64,000 nucleotides of DNA from Pseudovirgaria hyperparasitica (taxonomy: Eukaryota; Ascomycota; Dothideomycetes; Acrospermales; Acrospermaceae): NCBI RefSeq assembly GCF_010093815.1, contig NW_022985554.1:1-64000 (forward strand), given 5' to 3'. Below, piece after piece: positions 35,019-48,791 of the stretch. Position numbers and translations under genes: made by a program. The notes beneath the pieces are model-generated. The model did no database searches. It was given only the letters and a program-made list of their open reading frames with translations, and was not told the DNA's origin. Each line of letters opens with the position of its first letter. The stretch's first letter is position 1.

Positions 35019-38000
35019 GTCGTTAGGCGCACCTCGTGTGTCGTGTGCTCGATTTTGTATAGTCTTCGCTCATGCCATAGAAGTCTCGCAACATTCCTCC
35101 TCTTGAGTAAGATTTTCGTCCCGTTTCTTTATGGCACTCAGTCTCCACAAAGCACATGTGAGGGTATTAGGAGTCGTGAATTGCTTCACGAACGTCTCTA
35201 CAGCAGAAGGAGAAGTAAGGTACGAGGCAACAATGCGGGACTGGGGTAATCATATGATAGCCTAGCAGCGCGCAAAGGCCAGTATTAGTGGTACCGTAGG
35301 ATTGTGGAAGTGGCACTGTACGTTTTTGACGGCTAGAGCCCAGTATGACAGGGATCCGCATATGTCCGTGCCTGACATCCTGGGAAAAACGTCAATCTTT
35401 GCTGTGCTGGGGAATAAGTAGTACGACTCAGTCAGTCAGAGGCCAACGATCTACAACCGCTCTCCCGCCATCAATTCGTTAACCTTATTTAGACTCGCTG
35501 GTGTGACAAATTAGGGTTAACAAGACCTGCATATGCATGCAAGAGGGTGACTTTTTACACCTCTTTACAGCGTAAATGTTAACCGAAGATGTATGCATGT
35601 GCTGTGGAGTCAGTTCGCAGTCTCGAAGATAACTCTTCGAGTTCGAGGAACCCCAAAGGCAATGTTTCAGGATTGCTCCATGCGCTTTTGGTGGCGATTA
35701 GTCTATTGGCAGCATGCAAATGGCGCCATGGGGGAATAGGTGATTGGTATCGGTAGCATTGAGCTTTCGAAGGCTGGAATTCAAGGGATTTCTTGGTAGG
35801 TGGGTGCCACTACATCGGGGGAGTACAGCCGTAGCTGGGTTTATCCTAGTCGTATCTTTTGATTGGCTGCAAGATGGTGGATCGACGTGTGCCTGACAGG
35901 GGCTACGTGCGTGGTTAGCCACTAGCCGATTTAGGGCCGTCCCCGCACCCGTAGCACCGGCACTCGGTGGTCTGGGTCCCCGTTCCCGCTCATTGCCGTG
36001 GAGACTCTCTGCCCGTGCTTCATCATGACATGTTGGGTTGACAGAAGCTAACAGTGTCGTTTACCAGCTGGGTTAATCCATGCCACAAAGCTGAACAGGC
36101 CTCGCCAAGTCCACTTCGACCGTTAACTACAATCTCACGAGATGCGGTAATCTTACCTCTTGCTGGTTCCCGCTGAACCTGACGTGTATCCTCCCACGCA
36201 GATGACTCGAGTGATGGTCGAAGATTGCGCAACAATCGACAGCACAATACGTGCGCGACTTTCGTCTATACCAAGTCCTATCATTTACATCACATGCACG
36301 CTACACGTTTCTTCACATCGGATCATCCTCTGTACTCGAGCTACCTTTCCAATCAGACCATCATCCTATGGTGGACCTGGGAGTCTATACTATAATCAGC
36401 ACCAAAATCCTCAGCGTTTCCTGGTAGGCAACCGGATGAGATGTGTGATGTAGCCTACGCAGGAAATACTCATGGTCATTGCGCCTGCGATGATCCACTT
36501 TAGGACATCAATTGACTATAGACTAGCCAAGTCCTGGTAGTCCGGGCTCAACAAAGAGTTCCTTCTCTTGAAATGCTATAGGAGAAGCATTGGGCTTCAC
36601 ACTGACCCAACCTATCAAATGACATTTGTAGCCTGGGCTATGTTTAGCTCTTATAATTTACCTACAATGTCAGCTGAGTGACATGGCAACCTCGCTGTCT
36701 ATATTAGTCATCGTGACTAACCTTCTGATCGCCCTTGAACATACAAGGGTTAGAGGCTGCACAAGTCTTCCTGTATGCTTATTTGCGAAGCTTAGAGTCC
36801 CCGCCGGAATCGCGTATGTATTCCGCTACTCTCGAATACATAATAGTACACCATCGGCGCGAACTTATATGACGAGGCTATGACTAAAGCGCCTTGGCGC
36901 GGGCCGTCAGATGTGTCAACGGAATTTTCAATCGGATAAGTCTCAACTTCCCATTCCTCTTACAGCACTAACCATTGTAGTAGCGTCTCGCTTGCGGAGC
37001 TTGCACTCCAAAGAATATTGCATATGTAAACTCTGCTCAATTAGCCCCTGATCATGCCTTCCAAGTTATACTGTATAATTACATGACAAGCACCCTGTCA
37101 AAAGATGGAAAATACTGAGTCGTCAATCGTACCTGGAACAGAGACTCCTCATGAGGCGTGCGGCTGATCGAACGACCCAGAAATGAATGAAAGGTCTGCA
37201 GCAGGCGAACTCACGTGGTGGATCATTAAGCATGCAATAAGTACTCGCACACCAGCGGTACCGCCTTCACATTATCATCGAAACGTCGATTGTGGTAAAC
37301 TCGTTGCTGCAGAAATGGATTGCATCAATCGCTGATCCGGCTCTACCTGACGCCGGGTCTCATGCAGGTTGCAAGGACTACTGTACTTATCTAGACTAAA
37401 GAAAGCTAGTACACCTTGTTGCATTGTGGATCAAGGAGAGTGGCATGGAGGTATTTCTTCTTTTCCTTCTTTCTTTATCTTGACACGTTCTGGGACACTG
37501 GCATTCCCCTGTCGTCATAGTGAAAGACACAGTTGTCCACTGAGTCACTATTTTCACTTTGCTGAACATGCCCTCATGAAGAATGCCATCATGTTTCCAC
37601 GCACATCAGTCTCTCGACTGTTTCACTCATCAATGTGTCCGTACTAGTATACGTACAAACTGCTAGAAGCCTAGACCTAACTAGGCACCATCGGTCTTAC
37701 ATTATACGGTATTAGAAATGTTCGTTAATTGATGGTCTGAGTCGAAAGCGGCTGCTAACAGCAGTTTGCACGAGAGCATGCATGTTTCAGGGGAGGCATC
37801 TTATACATGGGTCAGATGTCACAAATCGCAGTATGTTAGTACGATGTGGAGTCATGAAGAGATAGAGAAAGTTAGGTGTGATTAGGAATATGTTGTATTC
37901 CATACCATATACAAAACCAAACTTCGTTGCTATCCACGGACTCGCGATCCTTCCTCTCAGCTCTAGGGCAGAGTAGCTCTCAGGAGGGGCGCTGTTGTAG

Positions 38001-40188
38001 CCTCAGATGGCCTCAAATCACTATTTCATAGATGTATTGGGTATCATAATCTCTACGAACGCCTTTGACCTCTACTGAGTCATGCATATCTGCACCGACG
38101 CCAACTATACAAAGAATGCTTTCTCCTCTGGAGCCCGTTCGAGCTCCCTCCTCCCAACTAAATCATCTCTCTAGAATACGATCCGCCTTTATCACAATCG
38201 TCGTCATCGGTGCACCAATATCTCAGGTCCACCTCACTGCAGCGCGATATGAGAAGGCGCTTCTTTTGAAAGGATTTGAGGATTTTCTCGAGCTAGTCTT
38301 TGTAGTAGGTTGTTTCTTTTCGGATTCGTCGATGAGCGTCTTAGTGTCTGGGACAGTGTCAGCTTATACGTTGCTAAGGGTTCATGGAAGGATTGTACCG
38401 AAATCGGATGGCTGGCAGAGTCCACAGTCGCATTTGCGATGTGACGAGGGCGAATCGCCAAAGATGGTTTGCATTTGAGCGTAGAGCTCGGGAGACATGT
38501 TCATACTCGACATATTGATTGTAGTTTTGGTAGTGTAAAAATTCGTAAGATAGGATTACTATTTCCGAGTGTCGATGTCTGTGGGTTTTCACTTATCGAG
38601 TGTAACGAGACGATATTTACGACGTAGCGGTGCAGGTGATGTTCACGAGGATAATGACTCTTTCCCATGTTTCTTCGCGGGGCTCTCAAGCTTATATTTC
38701 CAACCCTCTCAGATGTGGCTTACATCCAGAACCTCTTTTACCAATTGCACGTCTATTTCAGCACATCACCAGAATTCGTCTGCGGGGCGTGCATCTCAGT
38801 GGCAATGATCGCTGTCCCCGGAACCAGGTTACACAGTCAGGCTGCAGATACTGGTCAAAAGTTCCAATCGCCATGCGTGACTTCCCGGTCGGCTGCTCGA
38901 GACAACGCCCATGAGCCAGGATCATGGTGGTTCTAGCCGAATAGGCAAGCCACACGAACGCCGGATTGAGTTGATGCCTTCAAACACGCGACGACTAGGC
39001 TTCTTGCGGAGTAGTAGGGCTCAACGTGCATTAAGCGAGAATGTCTGGATCGTGGTCGAATATGCAAAAGTTGATTTGCTTGCCAGCTATCAACATTTGC
39101 ATCCCGTGATATTATTATATATATATCGATATGTAGAGGCATCAGACGCTTCTCTCATAAGGAAGCGTGATCGCTGGGATGTATCAAGTCTGGATCGATT
39201 GGCGCTTGGATGGGTATGGATGCTTGCCAAGAAGATGTGTACGAGTTCGAAGTCTCGATGCATAGACATTGTTCTGGTCGAATTTGAGCTTTTGCACACA
39301 CAATGACAGACGTCCTTCGAAGGCTTGGTATTGCCGGGTCTGTTACTTGCCTCCATGCGGGACAAAGATTTGTGCTGGGACAGTCCTGACTCCTGGGTGG
39401 GGTCCGGCTTTCTACAGAGAACCTCGAGGACAGCCGTAGCCATGAGATGGCACTCATCATAAGAGTACAGTTCTTAATCAGAAGATCAATACAGTGAGAC
39501 GGAGCGAGGATGTTAATTTTCTCTGGCGCCGTTCTCTATATGCTTCCCATTGTCGTATCAGTGTGATGTGTTGTGGAAGGTTGCTTCGAGAGCGATTCCG
39601 TATGCCTGTTTCTTGGTACCAGGATAAATAGAGATGATCTACTTGTTCTTTTCCATACGTCGAATGTTCTCTAGTGGAAGACATCCATTGAGGTTTGAGC
39701 TAGGTTCAAATGTAGTGGGTTGACATACCGCGGATTCGGCTTAGGCTTAACGTCGTCCCATGGCATGAGTTGTTGCATGTGCTCGGCCTGTCGTCATTCG
39801 AAGCCTGTAGGCGTAAAAATCATACTAGTCAGCAGAAAGGCCACCAGCGAGATCACCAGCTGACCCACCAAGTAGGGCTTGAGCAGACGATACCTTTTGG
39901 TACGGAGCTCATGTGAACTAGTCGTGGGTTGGAATGGTACGCTCATAAACGTTGTAGTCGTAATCAAACCAACTCAGCATTATACATACTCATGCCTAAG
40001 GCAGCATAATACAAGCGAAGCCCCGCCATAGATATAAGCGAGATAAGAGGGTTGAGTGGGTCACGGCGCACTCCGTAACTCACATGCAGTCTCATGATAG
40101 AGACTCGGCCGACATGCGGCATGCGATCCCTTACCTAATCTGTGTGGCGGATTAGAGCTCCTCAGGCTATGATACCAATAAACACAAC
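35019..40188. other. 5.2-kb gene-poor stretch
   Basis: No supportable gene found. Open frames are short, often interleaved on both strands, and lack motifs; the longest are 38065-38478 (+), 38911-39306 (+) and 39090-39443 (-). Composition is ordinary, with no strong RIP signature. It may be intergenic sequence, degraded repeats or non-coding RNA genes that I cannot see. Confidence 0.45.
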
Positions 40189-41274
40189 ATGGCTGACACT
40201 ATAGACTCTGCGGTGTCCAAAGACAACCTATTCATTCCGGTGAGGAATCTTGAGAGCTAAGGTTCAAAGCTTGCTAATGAGGAATAGCTCATCGATTTCT
40301 CTCACTTCACATCCGGCACAGCTTCAGAGAAGAAGGCGGCTGCCGACGCCGTGCTGAAAGGCTTCCAGCAAGCAGGCTTCATCTACCTCAAGAACCATAC
40401 AATACCGCTTCCCGATGTCGAGAACGCATTCAACTACTCCGCAAAGTTCTTCGCACGTCCCCAAAGTCAGAAAGACGAGTTGGAATGGTACAGCCCGGAG
40501 GCGAACCGCGGATACGTCCAGCAAGGGCGAGAGAAGGTCACAGACCTTATAGATAAGGAAGACGTTGCAGCATTGAGGGGAGATGTACCAGACCTGAAAG
40601 AGTCGTTGGAGATTGGGAGAGAAGGCGAGGAAAACTGCCCAAACATGTGGCCGGACAAGTTCGATGAAGAAGGCAAGACCTTCAAGGAGTACATGATTGG
40701 CTTCCATGACCAATGCAAACGACTACACGCTCAAGTGATGCGCGCCGTAGCTCTGGGTCTCGGAATCGAAGAAAGCTGGTTTGACAGCTTCACAGACCGT
40801 GGTGACAACACGTTGAGACTGCTACACTACCCAGCTGTGGCCAAGGACGTCTTCAAACGGAGCGATGGGAGGATGCAGGTGCGCGCTGGCGAGCACTCTG
40901 ACTATGGCTCAATCACCCTACTCTTTCAAGACGCGCGCGGGGGCCTCCAGGTCAAGTCGCCACAGAACACATTTGTGGATGCAACTCCCATACCAGGAAC
41001 TATTGTTGTGAATGCTGGAGACCTCCTCGCGAGATGGTCAAACGACACGATAAAGTCCACCAAACATCGGGTCATCGAGCCACCACCAAACCCCGACCAG
41101 GCCACGCCTGGCGATAAGTATCCACCGCGCTACTCGATTGCTTATTTTTGCAATCCAAACTTTGGTCGTACAATCGATGCGATCCCGGGAACATACGCAG
41201 ATGTCAAGGACAAGAAATACGAATCGGTCAACAGCGGGGAATATCTAGTGCAGCGTCTGACGGCGACATATTGA
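40189..41274 (+). CDS. 2-oxoglutarate/Fe(II)-dependent dioxygenase
   Basis: Exons 40189-40239 and 40288-41274 join over a 48-nt intron (GTGAGG donor, GCTAAT branch point) to about 345 aa. It begins with a short lead and the family's LIDFSHF strand. The DIOX_N part (about 18-130) includes GFQQAGFIYLKNH, the typical non-haem dioxygenase N-terminal motif. The 2OG-FeII_Oxy domain (about 190-310) has iron ligands His220 and Asp222 in EHSDYGSITLLFQD and His277 in KHRVI, and the 2-oxoglutarate-binding Arg298 and Ser300 in RYSIAYF. It resembles the isopenicillin-N-synthase-like/gibberellin-oxidase group common in fungi. The substrate is unknown. At 16 kb from the PKS it is not clearly part of that locus. 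Confidence 0.93.
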
Positions 41275-44200
41275 CATTCATGCTCTGATGTAACGCACTG
41301 CGCTTGAGATAGAATTCACCAATTACACCAAATCGAACTGCTGCACATGGCCGTTTCCCGGTCGGTGTTCGTTCTGTGACGATGACTGTTGTTCAAAGTA
41401 CCGCTTCCGCTTCAGATTTGTCGATGGTTGAGTGCTATCTCTTAGATTGCATCTGGATGCCCTTCTCGTCATCTAAACCCCTTTCTTCGTTCAAAGTAGT
41501 CACATATCTCACGCATTGCTTGCAGGCCAACGCCATACAGCACAAAGAATCTCTCGCGCCATCACCTGATTTCTACATTAAAAGGCACTCTTTATGATGC
41601 TCCAGGCCAGGGGGGCTTTGATAGATGTGAGGAGCATATCTGATATCCCGTCAATGGAACCCACACCGCACCGCTTGACGAGACTCTCATACTTGGTTTG
41701 CGCGCAACATCTGGTGTATGCTAGACTACAGCTATCATGTCAAACCATCCGCACTAACGCTGCGTGAGAGATTGTCCAGTCGAGTAGAATGGATCCTCCA
41801 GTCCTCTACAAACTTGAGACATAGTGCTGCAACATGTTATATGTGTAAAAACGCGCAAACCAACGATATACAACATCAATTCAAAGATCTCCTTCTGACA
41901 GTAAATTTCAACGGTCCAGCGCATGCTTTAAATATCTCTGGCTTGACACGGATCCAGCATGGCCATCAACCCGTCCAGCTTTGCTACATTATCTTCTCCC
42001 TGCTTCTTATGGTCATCTCGATACTTGGTGAGTTTCTTCTTATTCAGAACCTGGAAATAGAGTGTGCTGGTGCGGTCAACGTCGCACGTGCAGGCCCCCA
42101 GAGTTTGATGTCTTGAAACAAGGGGCGGGTGAGGTTCATGTAGGTCCTAAACTCTAGAGACCGGACGGTGGTTGTTGGCTGCGTCGTTCCGCACGTATCG
42201 TCCATGAGCTTGTCATTTCCCGGGGTTTGTTGCAGACTTTCTTCCACGACGTCCTGAGCGGCATCGTATAACTCGCCGTCCCGCAGGAAGTGTGTCCATG
42301 TTCACCCAAGGAGCTGCCCTCAAAGATATTGGTCATGGCGCCTCTGTGCTTTGGCACGCACTACTCAACTCTCATCTTCAACCGACCAAGCATGATGGTG
42401 AACAACCTCTAGATTAATCAAGGGCTCGGGGATTCCAGACATAGTCTATACACGAACCCGCCGGGCTGGTCCTACGACTCATATCAAAAACCTGGCGAGG
42501 CTTTCTCTTCGATGCAACCCTATTCATGACTTCATGCTAGATATGAATGGGCAGCAGGCTACGGACACCACATCCATCCCGAGAGAGCACCCGAAGAGGC
42601 TTCGAGTCGGCAGGACCAATCAAACTATCTGCACGAAGCAGGAGGTTGGGAAGCGATGGTATAGATGCCATGGCAGGCGTTTGCGTACCAAACTCGTCAA
42701 ACGCGCCCTGTATTACAAGACATTAGGCAGAATTCCCCTGAACTGGATAGCTTTGCGTGCGACTAGATGTAATCATCAACAATGAATCTCATGAAGACAT
42801 ACGACAAAACTTAACTGGCTTTAACCATGAGATTGATAACAAGATGTCCAGTCTCTGCAGCCCCCTGACTTGTTGGAAGCTGCGCGCATTTGCAGACTGC
42901 TATCACATTTCTGTGCTCTAGCAGACGAAGCAGGCTTTCGTAATCATTGTTTTCGTGGCCCTCGTCCTGATGATGATGATGATGATGATGATGCTTTTGG
43001 CACGGGTGGGAACTGATTACCACCTAAGCATACTCGCCTTCAATAAGCGTTTTGGGCGACTTTCCCAGACCAGCTCCACAACATCATCAATCAGAAAGGG
43101 GGGGGGAGGGTTTCGTTATTGAAGAGAATGAGTTAAAGTCAAATCCAGATCTAACTCTACGAAGCCTTGATCAGGCGTCCCCGCACAAGTCGTAGACTCT
43201 GGATTCAATGAATCATACTGACTTTCAGTGTTTGTCAAGGTTTCAGACTGGAAGCCAAGTCCTGAATGCTGCTGCAGCTTGCTAGAGTTCTGGAACCAGG
43301 TTTAGAAAGTAACCCAAGCATGTTGAGCTTCAAGCATCATCTTCTCGGTAGTGTTACGGGCATGGAGCCCCTCGTCGACATGTGCTGTGAACTGCGAATG
43401 AAGTCCCGGGCAATCTCCCAACGTCGTGGAGATCGAAGTCTGGAAGAACGCTCATTTCGTTCAGCTGGTATGGATGTGCGGCATTGGCGACGAGGCGTTA
43501 ATGTAGGCGACCTGTATTTCAGGACTGAAGGTTTTATAGGAGCATTTGTGACATGGTCTTCCTCTAGGGCGCTTCAAGCTACTTCTCCGTCTCCTGGTTG
43601 CAAAGACAGTGTTGCTGTCTTTGCGTTGAGTTTTTCTGTCAACATCTATACGTGGTGCATGAAGTCGCGCGGTGGAGTTTCTCTACTCTCTGGAACATAC
43701 CCAGACCATCAGCCATGATATCCATGAGACGTTGGGAGATGGCCTGGAGTCCGGCTCAAGGGTCACATAACACGTCTCCATTTCGGTCGAGATGGATTAA
43801 TAGTTCTACGTAAGGGAAGAGCAGCGAAGAACTGTGCTTGCGCGCGCTTCGTAACACCGCACAGTCGACGTCTCCCGTGGATGCAGAGAGGACCTTCATG
43901 AAAGCTCAAGTAAACCCTCGAATTCTACACAGTTAGCCAAGCCAAGCTTCCCAGGCTACCCGCTGTCAAGAGATAGAGAATCAAATGTAGCGATCAACAT
44001 ATTGCCTAGATAGTGGAGTTACTTTGTGTCAGTAACATCATGACGAGTACAGCACGACTGGCAATCAATTGAGGCTCTTAGATCCAAGAAATCACAGTCT
44101 TTTATCGAACTCGTGCAGAACCTCCATCTTGAGAATGTGCCACTGACGGAGAACCAAAATCTGGTGATTCCATGCGTACCGTTGATGAACAATCCTTTAA

Positions 44201-45303
44201 TATCCTCAGTATCTAAGGTCCTGGCGTACTTCCGTAGGCGGTACTCATACAGTTTAGCAGACAGCGATACTTAGATAGTAGAAGTACATACACACCATAC
44301 GTCACTCGGCGTCTTCTGCACCGGTCGCAGCCCCTTCGAGTGTGACCCCCCTCCCACCATCGGGAGATTCCTACGCAGTCGGTGGCCTGACCTTGCAAAT
44401 TTAAAATCGCGACACAATGAACGCCGACATAGCAGCCCAAGGAGATGTCTTCGAATAGCAGACAGAATAAGGATTACACCTGAATGAAATTGATAGACAT
44501 TATACAGACCGACATCAAGAACCACGAACAAAACATTCACACAGAGTGCGCCACCGCAATAGCAGAGACGTATGGCTGTTCCCGTCCGTCGGCAAACGAC
44601 ATTGACGGTTCGAGCTAAGATTAAAGTTTCGGAGCTAAGCCATAAACCAGGCTCCTTATGCAGATCTAGCTCTAATAGGCTAGTACAAACTCCACAGGTG
44701 CCCCCTTACTAAGTACTTCCCCCCTCTGGCAGCCCTGCCTTGTCTGCCCCGCATACAAATTCCTGATTTGCGTGTCTGCCTTTGGAACGAACACGCTCAA
44801 TCATCTAATTAATTAATTAATTGATTAGGCTCTGCTTTGCACCTAGTTCTCTCTCACCTCACCCCGGCAAAGCGAACATGAAACCATCCTTCGTGTGTGA
44901 TGGCGGTAGACAAGATGATGGAGGACCCTCTACCTGGTATTATGCCACTTGCCAGAACATTGCACTCGGGATCTCAGTATCTCTGCCATACCTCCACACG
45001 GCACAGACAGATTGATATCCACCCAAGACCCAAGTGCGCACACAGGTCTCTGTTCTGGACATAACACAGGGTATACATGAGATCGCAGAAGATCATCACA
45101 CATGGGGAGGGTTTTTTTCATTCTGAACCCGCTGTAATACCAACAAAAGTAGAACTGTCGTGTTTGTCGTCGTCGTCGTCGTCGTCTTCTCCTTCTTGAC
45201 TTTTCTGCGTTTCCATGTGTGTCTGTCTGTCTGTCTGCTAGTGCTCCGCCGGATATTATAAATTAATATATATGTAAAATATATATATGTATATATATAT
45301 ACC
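41275..45303. other. Gene-poor stretch with weak minus-strand exons
   Basis: About 4 kb with no complete gene recognised. It contains a weak minus-strand candidate at 41930-42390, a (GAT)n tract at about 42968-42993, a poly-G run near 43098, TTAA repeats at 44806-44823, a (GTC)n tract near 45162-45187 and TA repeats at 45258-45300. The + frame at 43266-43718 (150 codons) starts with an ATG but carries no motif. Confidence 0.4.
41930..42390 (-). other. Possible small gene, unidentified, minus strand
   Basis: A minus-strand frame ending at a TAA near 41930 reads ACTCDVDRTSTLYFQVLNKK followed by a charged helix (KYRDDHKKQGEDN) and AKLDGLMAMLDPCQARD. A second minus frame upstream (about 42260-42120) reads DVVEESLQQTPGNDKLMDD followed by TCGTTQPTTTV. 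Both look like real protein and could be two exons of one gene, but I could not fix the splice sites or the start. Function unknown. Confidence 0.28.
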
Positions 45304-47123
45304 TCAGTCACACACGACCATCCAGTACCCCAATATACTCCACACCGTCGTCGTGCCAACAAACATGTACCCCATAATATGCGCCGGCCCCAGCATCAGA
45401 CTCGACGCAACATAGCGCCCCGCCACGCCGCCCAACAGGCCGATCCAAAAGACAAAGAACCCGACGTCCCACATCTTCGCGCGCAGCTTCGAGTGGCGCG
45501 ACAGCTCCTTGCTCGAGCGCATGGTGGTGCCCCACGAGTCGTTGAACACGGTCATGAGACTCCAGGCCTGCACGGCGGGGAGGGGCACGTTGTAGAAGAG
45601 GTTTGCGGGGACGCTGTAGAGCCACTCGGCGAGCGAGGGCCGGAGCGGGTTGCGCACGGCGAGGTAGACGAGCGTGAAGGCGAAGCGGAAGAGGTAGTCC
45701 TGGAAGGAGAAGTGGAGGGGGGTGACGCCGGTGAAGAGGTAGACCATTGCGATGACCATGGCGGTCATGCCGGTGAGCTGGCGGCGGAGCGCGGCGAAGA
45801 AGAAGATGGGCGGCTGTTGGAGGTAGATTTCCGGGCGGGAGTAGCTTTCGATGTGGACGGCGCGGGCCCAGCGGACTTGTTGGAGGAGCCAGCGGCGCAT
45901 GTTGATGGGGGATTCGGTGGCGGTGAAGGCGTCGGGGATGAATAGGATTCGCCAGCCTTTTAGGAGCAGGCGGGTGGTGAGATGTCGGTCCTCGTTTACG
46001 ATCATGCTGGATTCGTCTGTCAGTTCTGGTCCTGACTACTGCGCTGGGGTTTTGTGACTTACCGATGTCCGAGGACAGTCTGCTTGTACCACGCCAATAG
46101 CTCCGGGATGATCAGCGCAGTACGGAAGACCGCACACGGTCCGCTCTGGCAGTCGTTTGCCCCAAATGAGCTGGCGAAACATCTGGACAGGTGCAGTTCG
46201 TTGAGATAGACGGAATTGCCAATCTTGGTGATCAACGTGTCATTCCTGTTGTGGATTGAAAGTGCAGTGCTCGCGCCAGCCACCAAGGGATCTCCTGCAA
46301 TTGTCGCTACAGTGCGTGAGATTGTGTTTCGCAAAACGATAGAATCGGAATCGGACGTCCAGAGATACTCGATGCCTAGAGCGTCCGAGATGACCTTTGA
46401 GAAGATGAAGGAGGTGAACATGACACCCTTCTTGTGCATGTGTGGCTGGCTGATACAGAGTCTGGAGATGGCGCCTTCTCCGGTCAGTCGGATGTTCTTC
46501 TCCTCGAGGATACGCTTGGCAATTGTGCAGCATTTGTCCAGGATGTCGTCGTCTGGTGTGTCCTTTGACCGCATTCGGTCCATGGACAGGGCGATTTCAA
46601 CAAGGGGCACTTGAAGGTGGAGTAGTGTCGAGTCCGTCTTGTAGACCTTCGAGAACACATTGACCATCTCCTGGTCCTCATCACCATCGCCATCGACACA
46701 AGCCAGAACGAACCGACAGTTGTCAGCGGTGATGTAGCTCTGCAATGCCTTGGTAAAGATGGCGGGATCCTCCCTATAACCTACAACGGCAGCCAGACAG
46801 TCCAGGTTGCGGTCTGCAGCAAAGCTCTTCTCATATTGTCTATCCGACCTTTTGGCCGACAGCACATGTGTATTATTTTCGTTACGCAGCGCCGTCCGCT
46901 TGCGCTTCCGCGCATTCGACCAGCCACAGTACTCAGCCAGAAAGATGGACAACCCAGTATCGATAGTCCACAAATGATTAGAGACGATAAGAAGGTAGAA
47001 GTAAAGAGACGACGCCAACACGCAGCCCACGAGATTGAACCATTTCCGGGTCACCGGGCTGGCGACCTCCACCCTGGCGGCCTTGCGATCTTCAAACGGC
47101 TTTGGGCGAGCGACATAACCCAT
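45304..47123 (-). CDS. GT2 polysaccharide synthase (Cps1/hyaluronan-synthase-like)
   Basis: Exons 47123-46063 and 46006-45304 on the minus strand, joined over a 56-nt intron (CGGTAAGT donor, TCCAG acceptor), give about 587 aa. I chose the ATG at 47123 because the longer frame begins with TTG. One or two N-terminal helices (about 28-65) are followed by the cytosolic GT2 domain: VVGYREDP (114-120), an acidic CVDGDGDED, the metal-binding DSD in LWTSDSDS (258-260), the NEDRHLT catalytic motif (358-364) and QQVRW (396-400), the QxxRW product-binding signature of processive synthases. The C-terminal 180 residues hold several membrane helices that would form a translocation channel. Fungal relatives are annotated Cps1 polysaccharide or hyaluronan synthases; the polymer made here is unknown. 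Plasma membrane location is expected. Confidence 0.92.
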
Positions 47124-48708
47124 AGTGAACAAAAAAACAAGCGAATGGACGTCACCTCTGTGACAATAGATAAGGGGGGAACGAGCGGACAGCTAACGAA
47201 GCGAAACGTCATTTGGGAACCGCCCACCTTTTGAGCTGATCCATTCTGCCCCCGAGTCTCTCGAAGAACATATGAGCCCAGCAGTCATGCGTTGCAGAAA
47301 TTAGAGATGGCGCTGTCACATCGGATGAGCGAGGTACGGGGTGGTGGCTTGTGCTTAGTTCTTGATAATTGATGCTCTAACGGTGCTTGGACGTTTGGCC
47401 ACATGCGAAATCCCAGTTTAGCCTGCTTCCTGTCCTAGTTATCAGGTCCTAGTCTTTGGCTCGCAACAAGCCGGACAAACCTTAGCACTAACACTTTCGG
47501 CCGATCCTCGTTGGAGATGTCGTTGTACAAGGCATGTTGTGTACTAACCCGAGTATTCAAAGACAATTGCCAGAATTCAGAGTGCTTCTTGACGGCTTCT
47601 TGAAGCTGGCAGGCAAGCCGGCACGCAATGAAAACAAGCACTGTCAGGACAGTCAGGACAGGCCCAAGAGCATCACGTGGCATCAGCAGGCTACTAGCCA
47701 GGAGAAATACGTAAGGATGGGTTGCTTCTTTGGGGCTATTAAGCCGCAGGGCAGACACAGAGGAAGCCAGCCGATTGCCACCGCAAGGAGCAACAAGCCT
47801 GTCCAGGATCTCCAAGTCTGGAGCCGCAGAATTGCAATCATCGCCATCGCCGTCACCATCGTACCAGCATTCATACCTCACGCAGATGAGATCCAATAAT
47901 TCTTACGATCAGTCCACCGAGTCGGTGTAGACACTGTAGAGGCAGAATGACGAGAGTATTGGAGCTTATGCAGGCCATCGTGGGCAGCCAGCAACAAGAG
48001 CAGTCACGGGTGTCGGCGTGATCAGTCAGACAATGAATGGGCAATTTAAGGTGGCCGAGCTGATTGGCTGAGAGTAGGTCCCGGGACATGAGGGATTCAG
48101 GGTTCGAATGATATCGGATGTTTGGGGGAGCTCGAAAATTGGCATGTAGGCCCACCTCTCGTCTAATGTAGTGACTTATTAGTCCGCACGCTTAGTGTGT
48201 GCTTTGCGGCTTGTAGTATGGAAGCGATGAAAGGTTCAAGCACGCTATTGACGAGCGCATTTTACCAACACATAAGAATGGGCAGATGATGATGATGATG
48301 GCGAGACGAGCTGTTGGGTGTTTTGTTTTCCTGTTTAATTAATTTAGACTCTCCAACAGAACGCGAGGGGAGTGCAAAGTTGTCAGTGTGGCTTGACCTT
48401 GACCCGTTCGGATGTCCATGGATCGTCTTATGGCTTAGTCACTGCGCCACGCTCAGGGATCCGATCCTCATGGCGCTGCCGAGCCGGCGCTCCGGGCTGT
48501 ACTTGTTAGGGTTAACTCCATTACTTGGGCCTTTTGTCTCCCTTTTTTTCTGCTGCATCGACGACTTGTAATTGTGATTCTTTGACCTTGTTTGCAACCT
48601 CTTTGATTGCAGGCTGTCATTGCAGGGCAGCGATGCGACAGCGTGCTAGAAGTAGTACTGTATAGACAGAAAGAGATCAGGTGATTCCTTTCGACAACGA
48701 GTGCGCGC

Positions 48709-48759
<51 letters not shown>

Positions 48760-48791
48760 CTGGCCTGGATAGCTGTTCTTGCGATCCGAAC
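47124..48791. other. Divergent intergenic region between GT2 and acyltransferase genes
   Basis: About 1.7 kb. A minus-strand stretch at 47435-47896 has a hydrophobic segment (VLTVLTVLVFIACRLACQLQ) but no ATG in its frame; another ATG frame at 47683-47874 overlaps it. I do not support either as a gene. A (GA)n microsatellite lies just before the acyltransferase start. Confidence 0.45.
48712..48757. repeat. (GA)n microsatellite in acyltransferase 5' region
   Basis: About 45 bases of uninterrupted AG/GA dinucleotide end 35 bases before the acyltransferase ATG at 48792, so they fall in the promoter or 5' UTR. Confidence 0.95.

Noticed and set aside
40189-41274. The dioxygenase as a tailoring enzyme of the 17-24 kb PKS
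   Set aside because: It is 16 kb away with housekeeping and membrane protein genes between; proximity alone does not support membership.
43266-43718. 150-codon plus-strand ATG frame
   Set aside because: No recognisable motif or domain; composition similar on the opposite strand; not supportable as a gene.
45379-45945. 188-codon plus-strand open frame
   Set aside because: Antisense to GT2 synthase exon 2, with low-complexity Gly/Glu/Val text.
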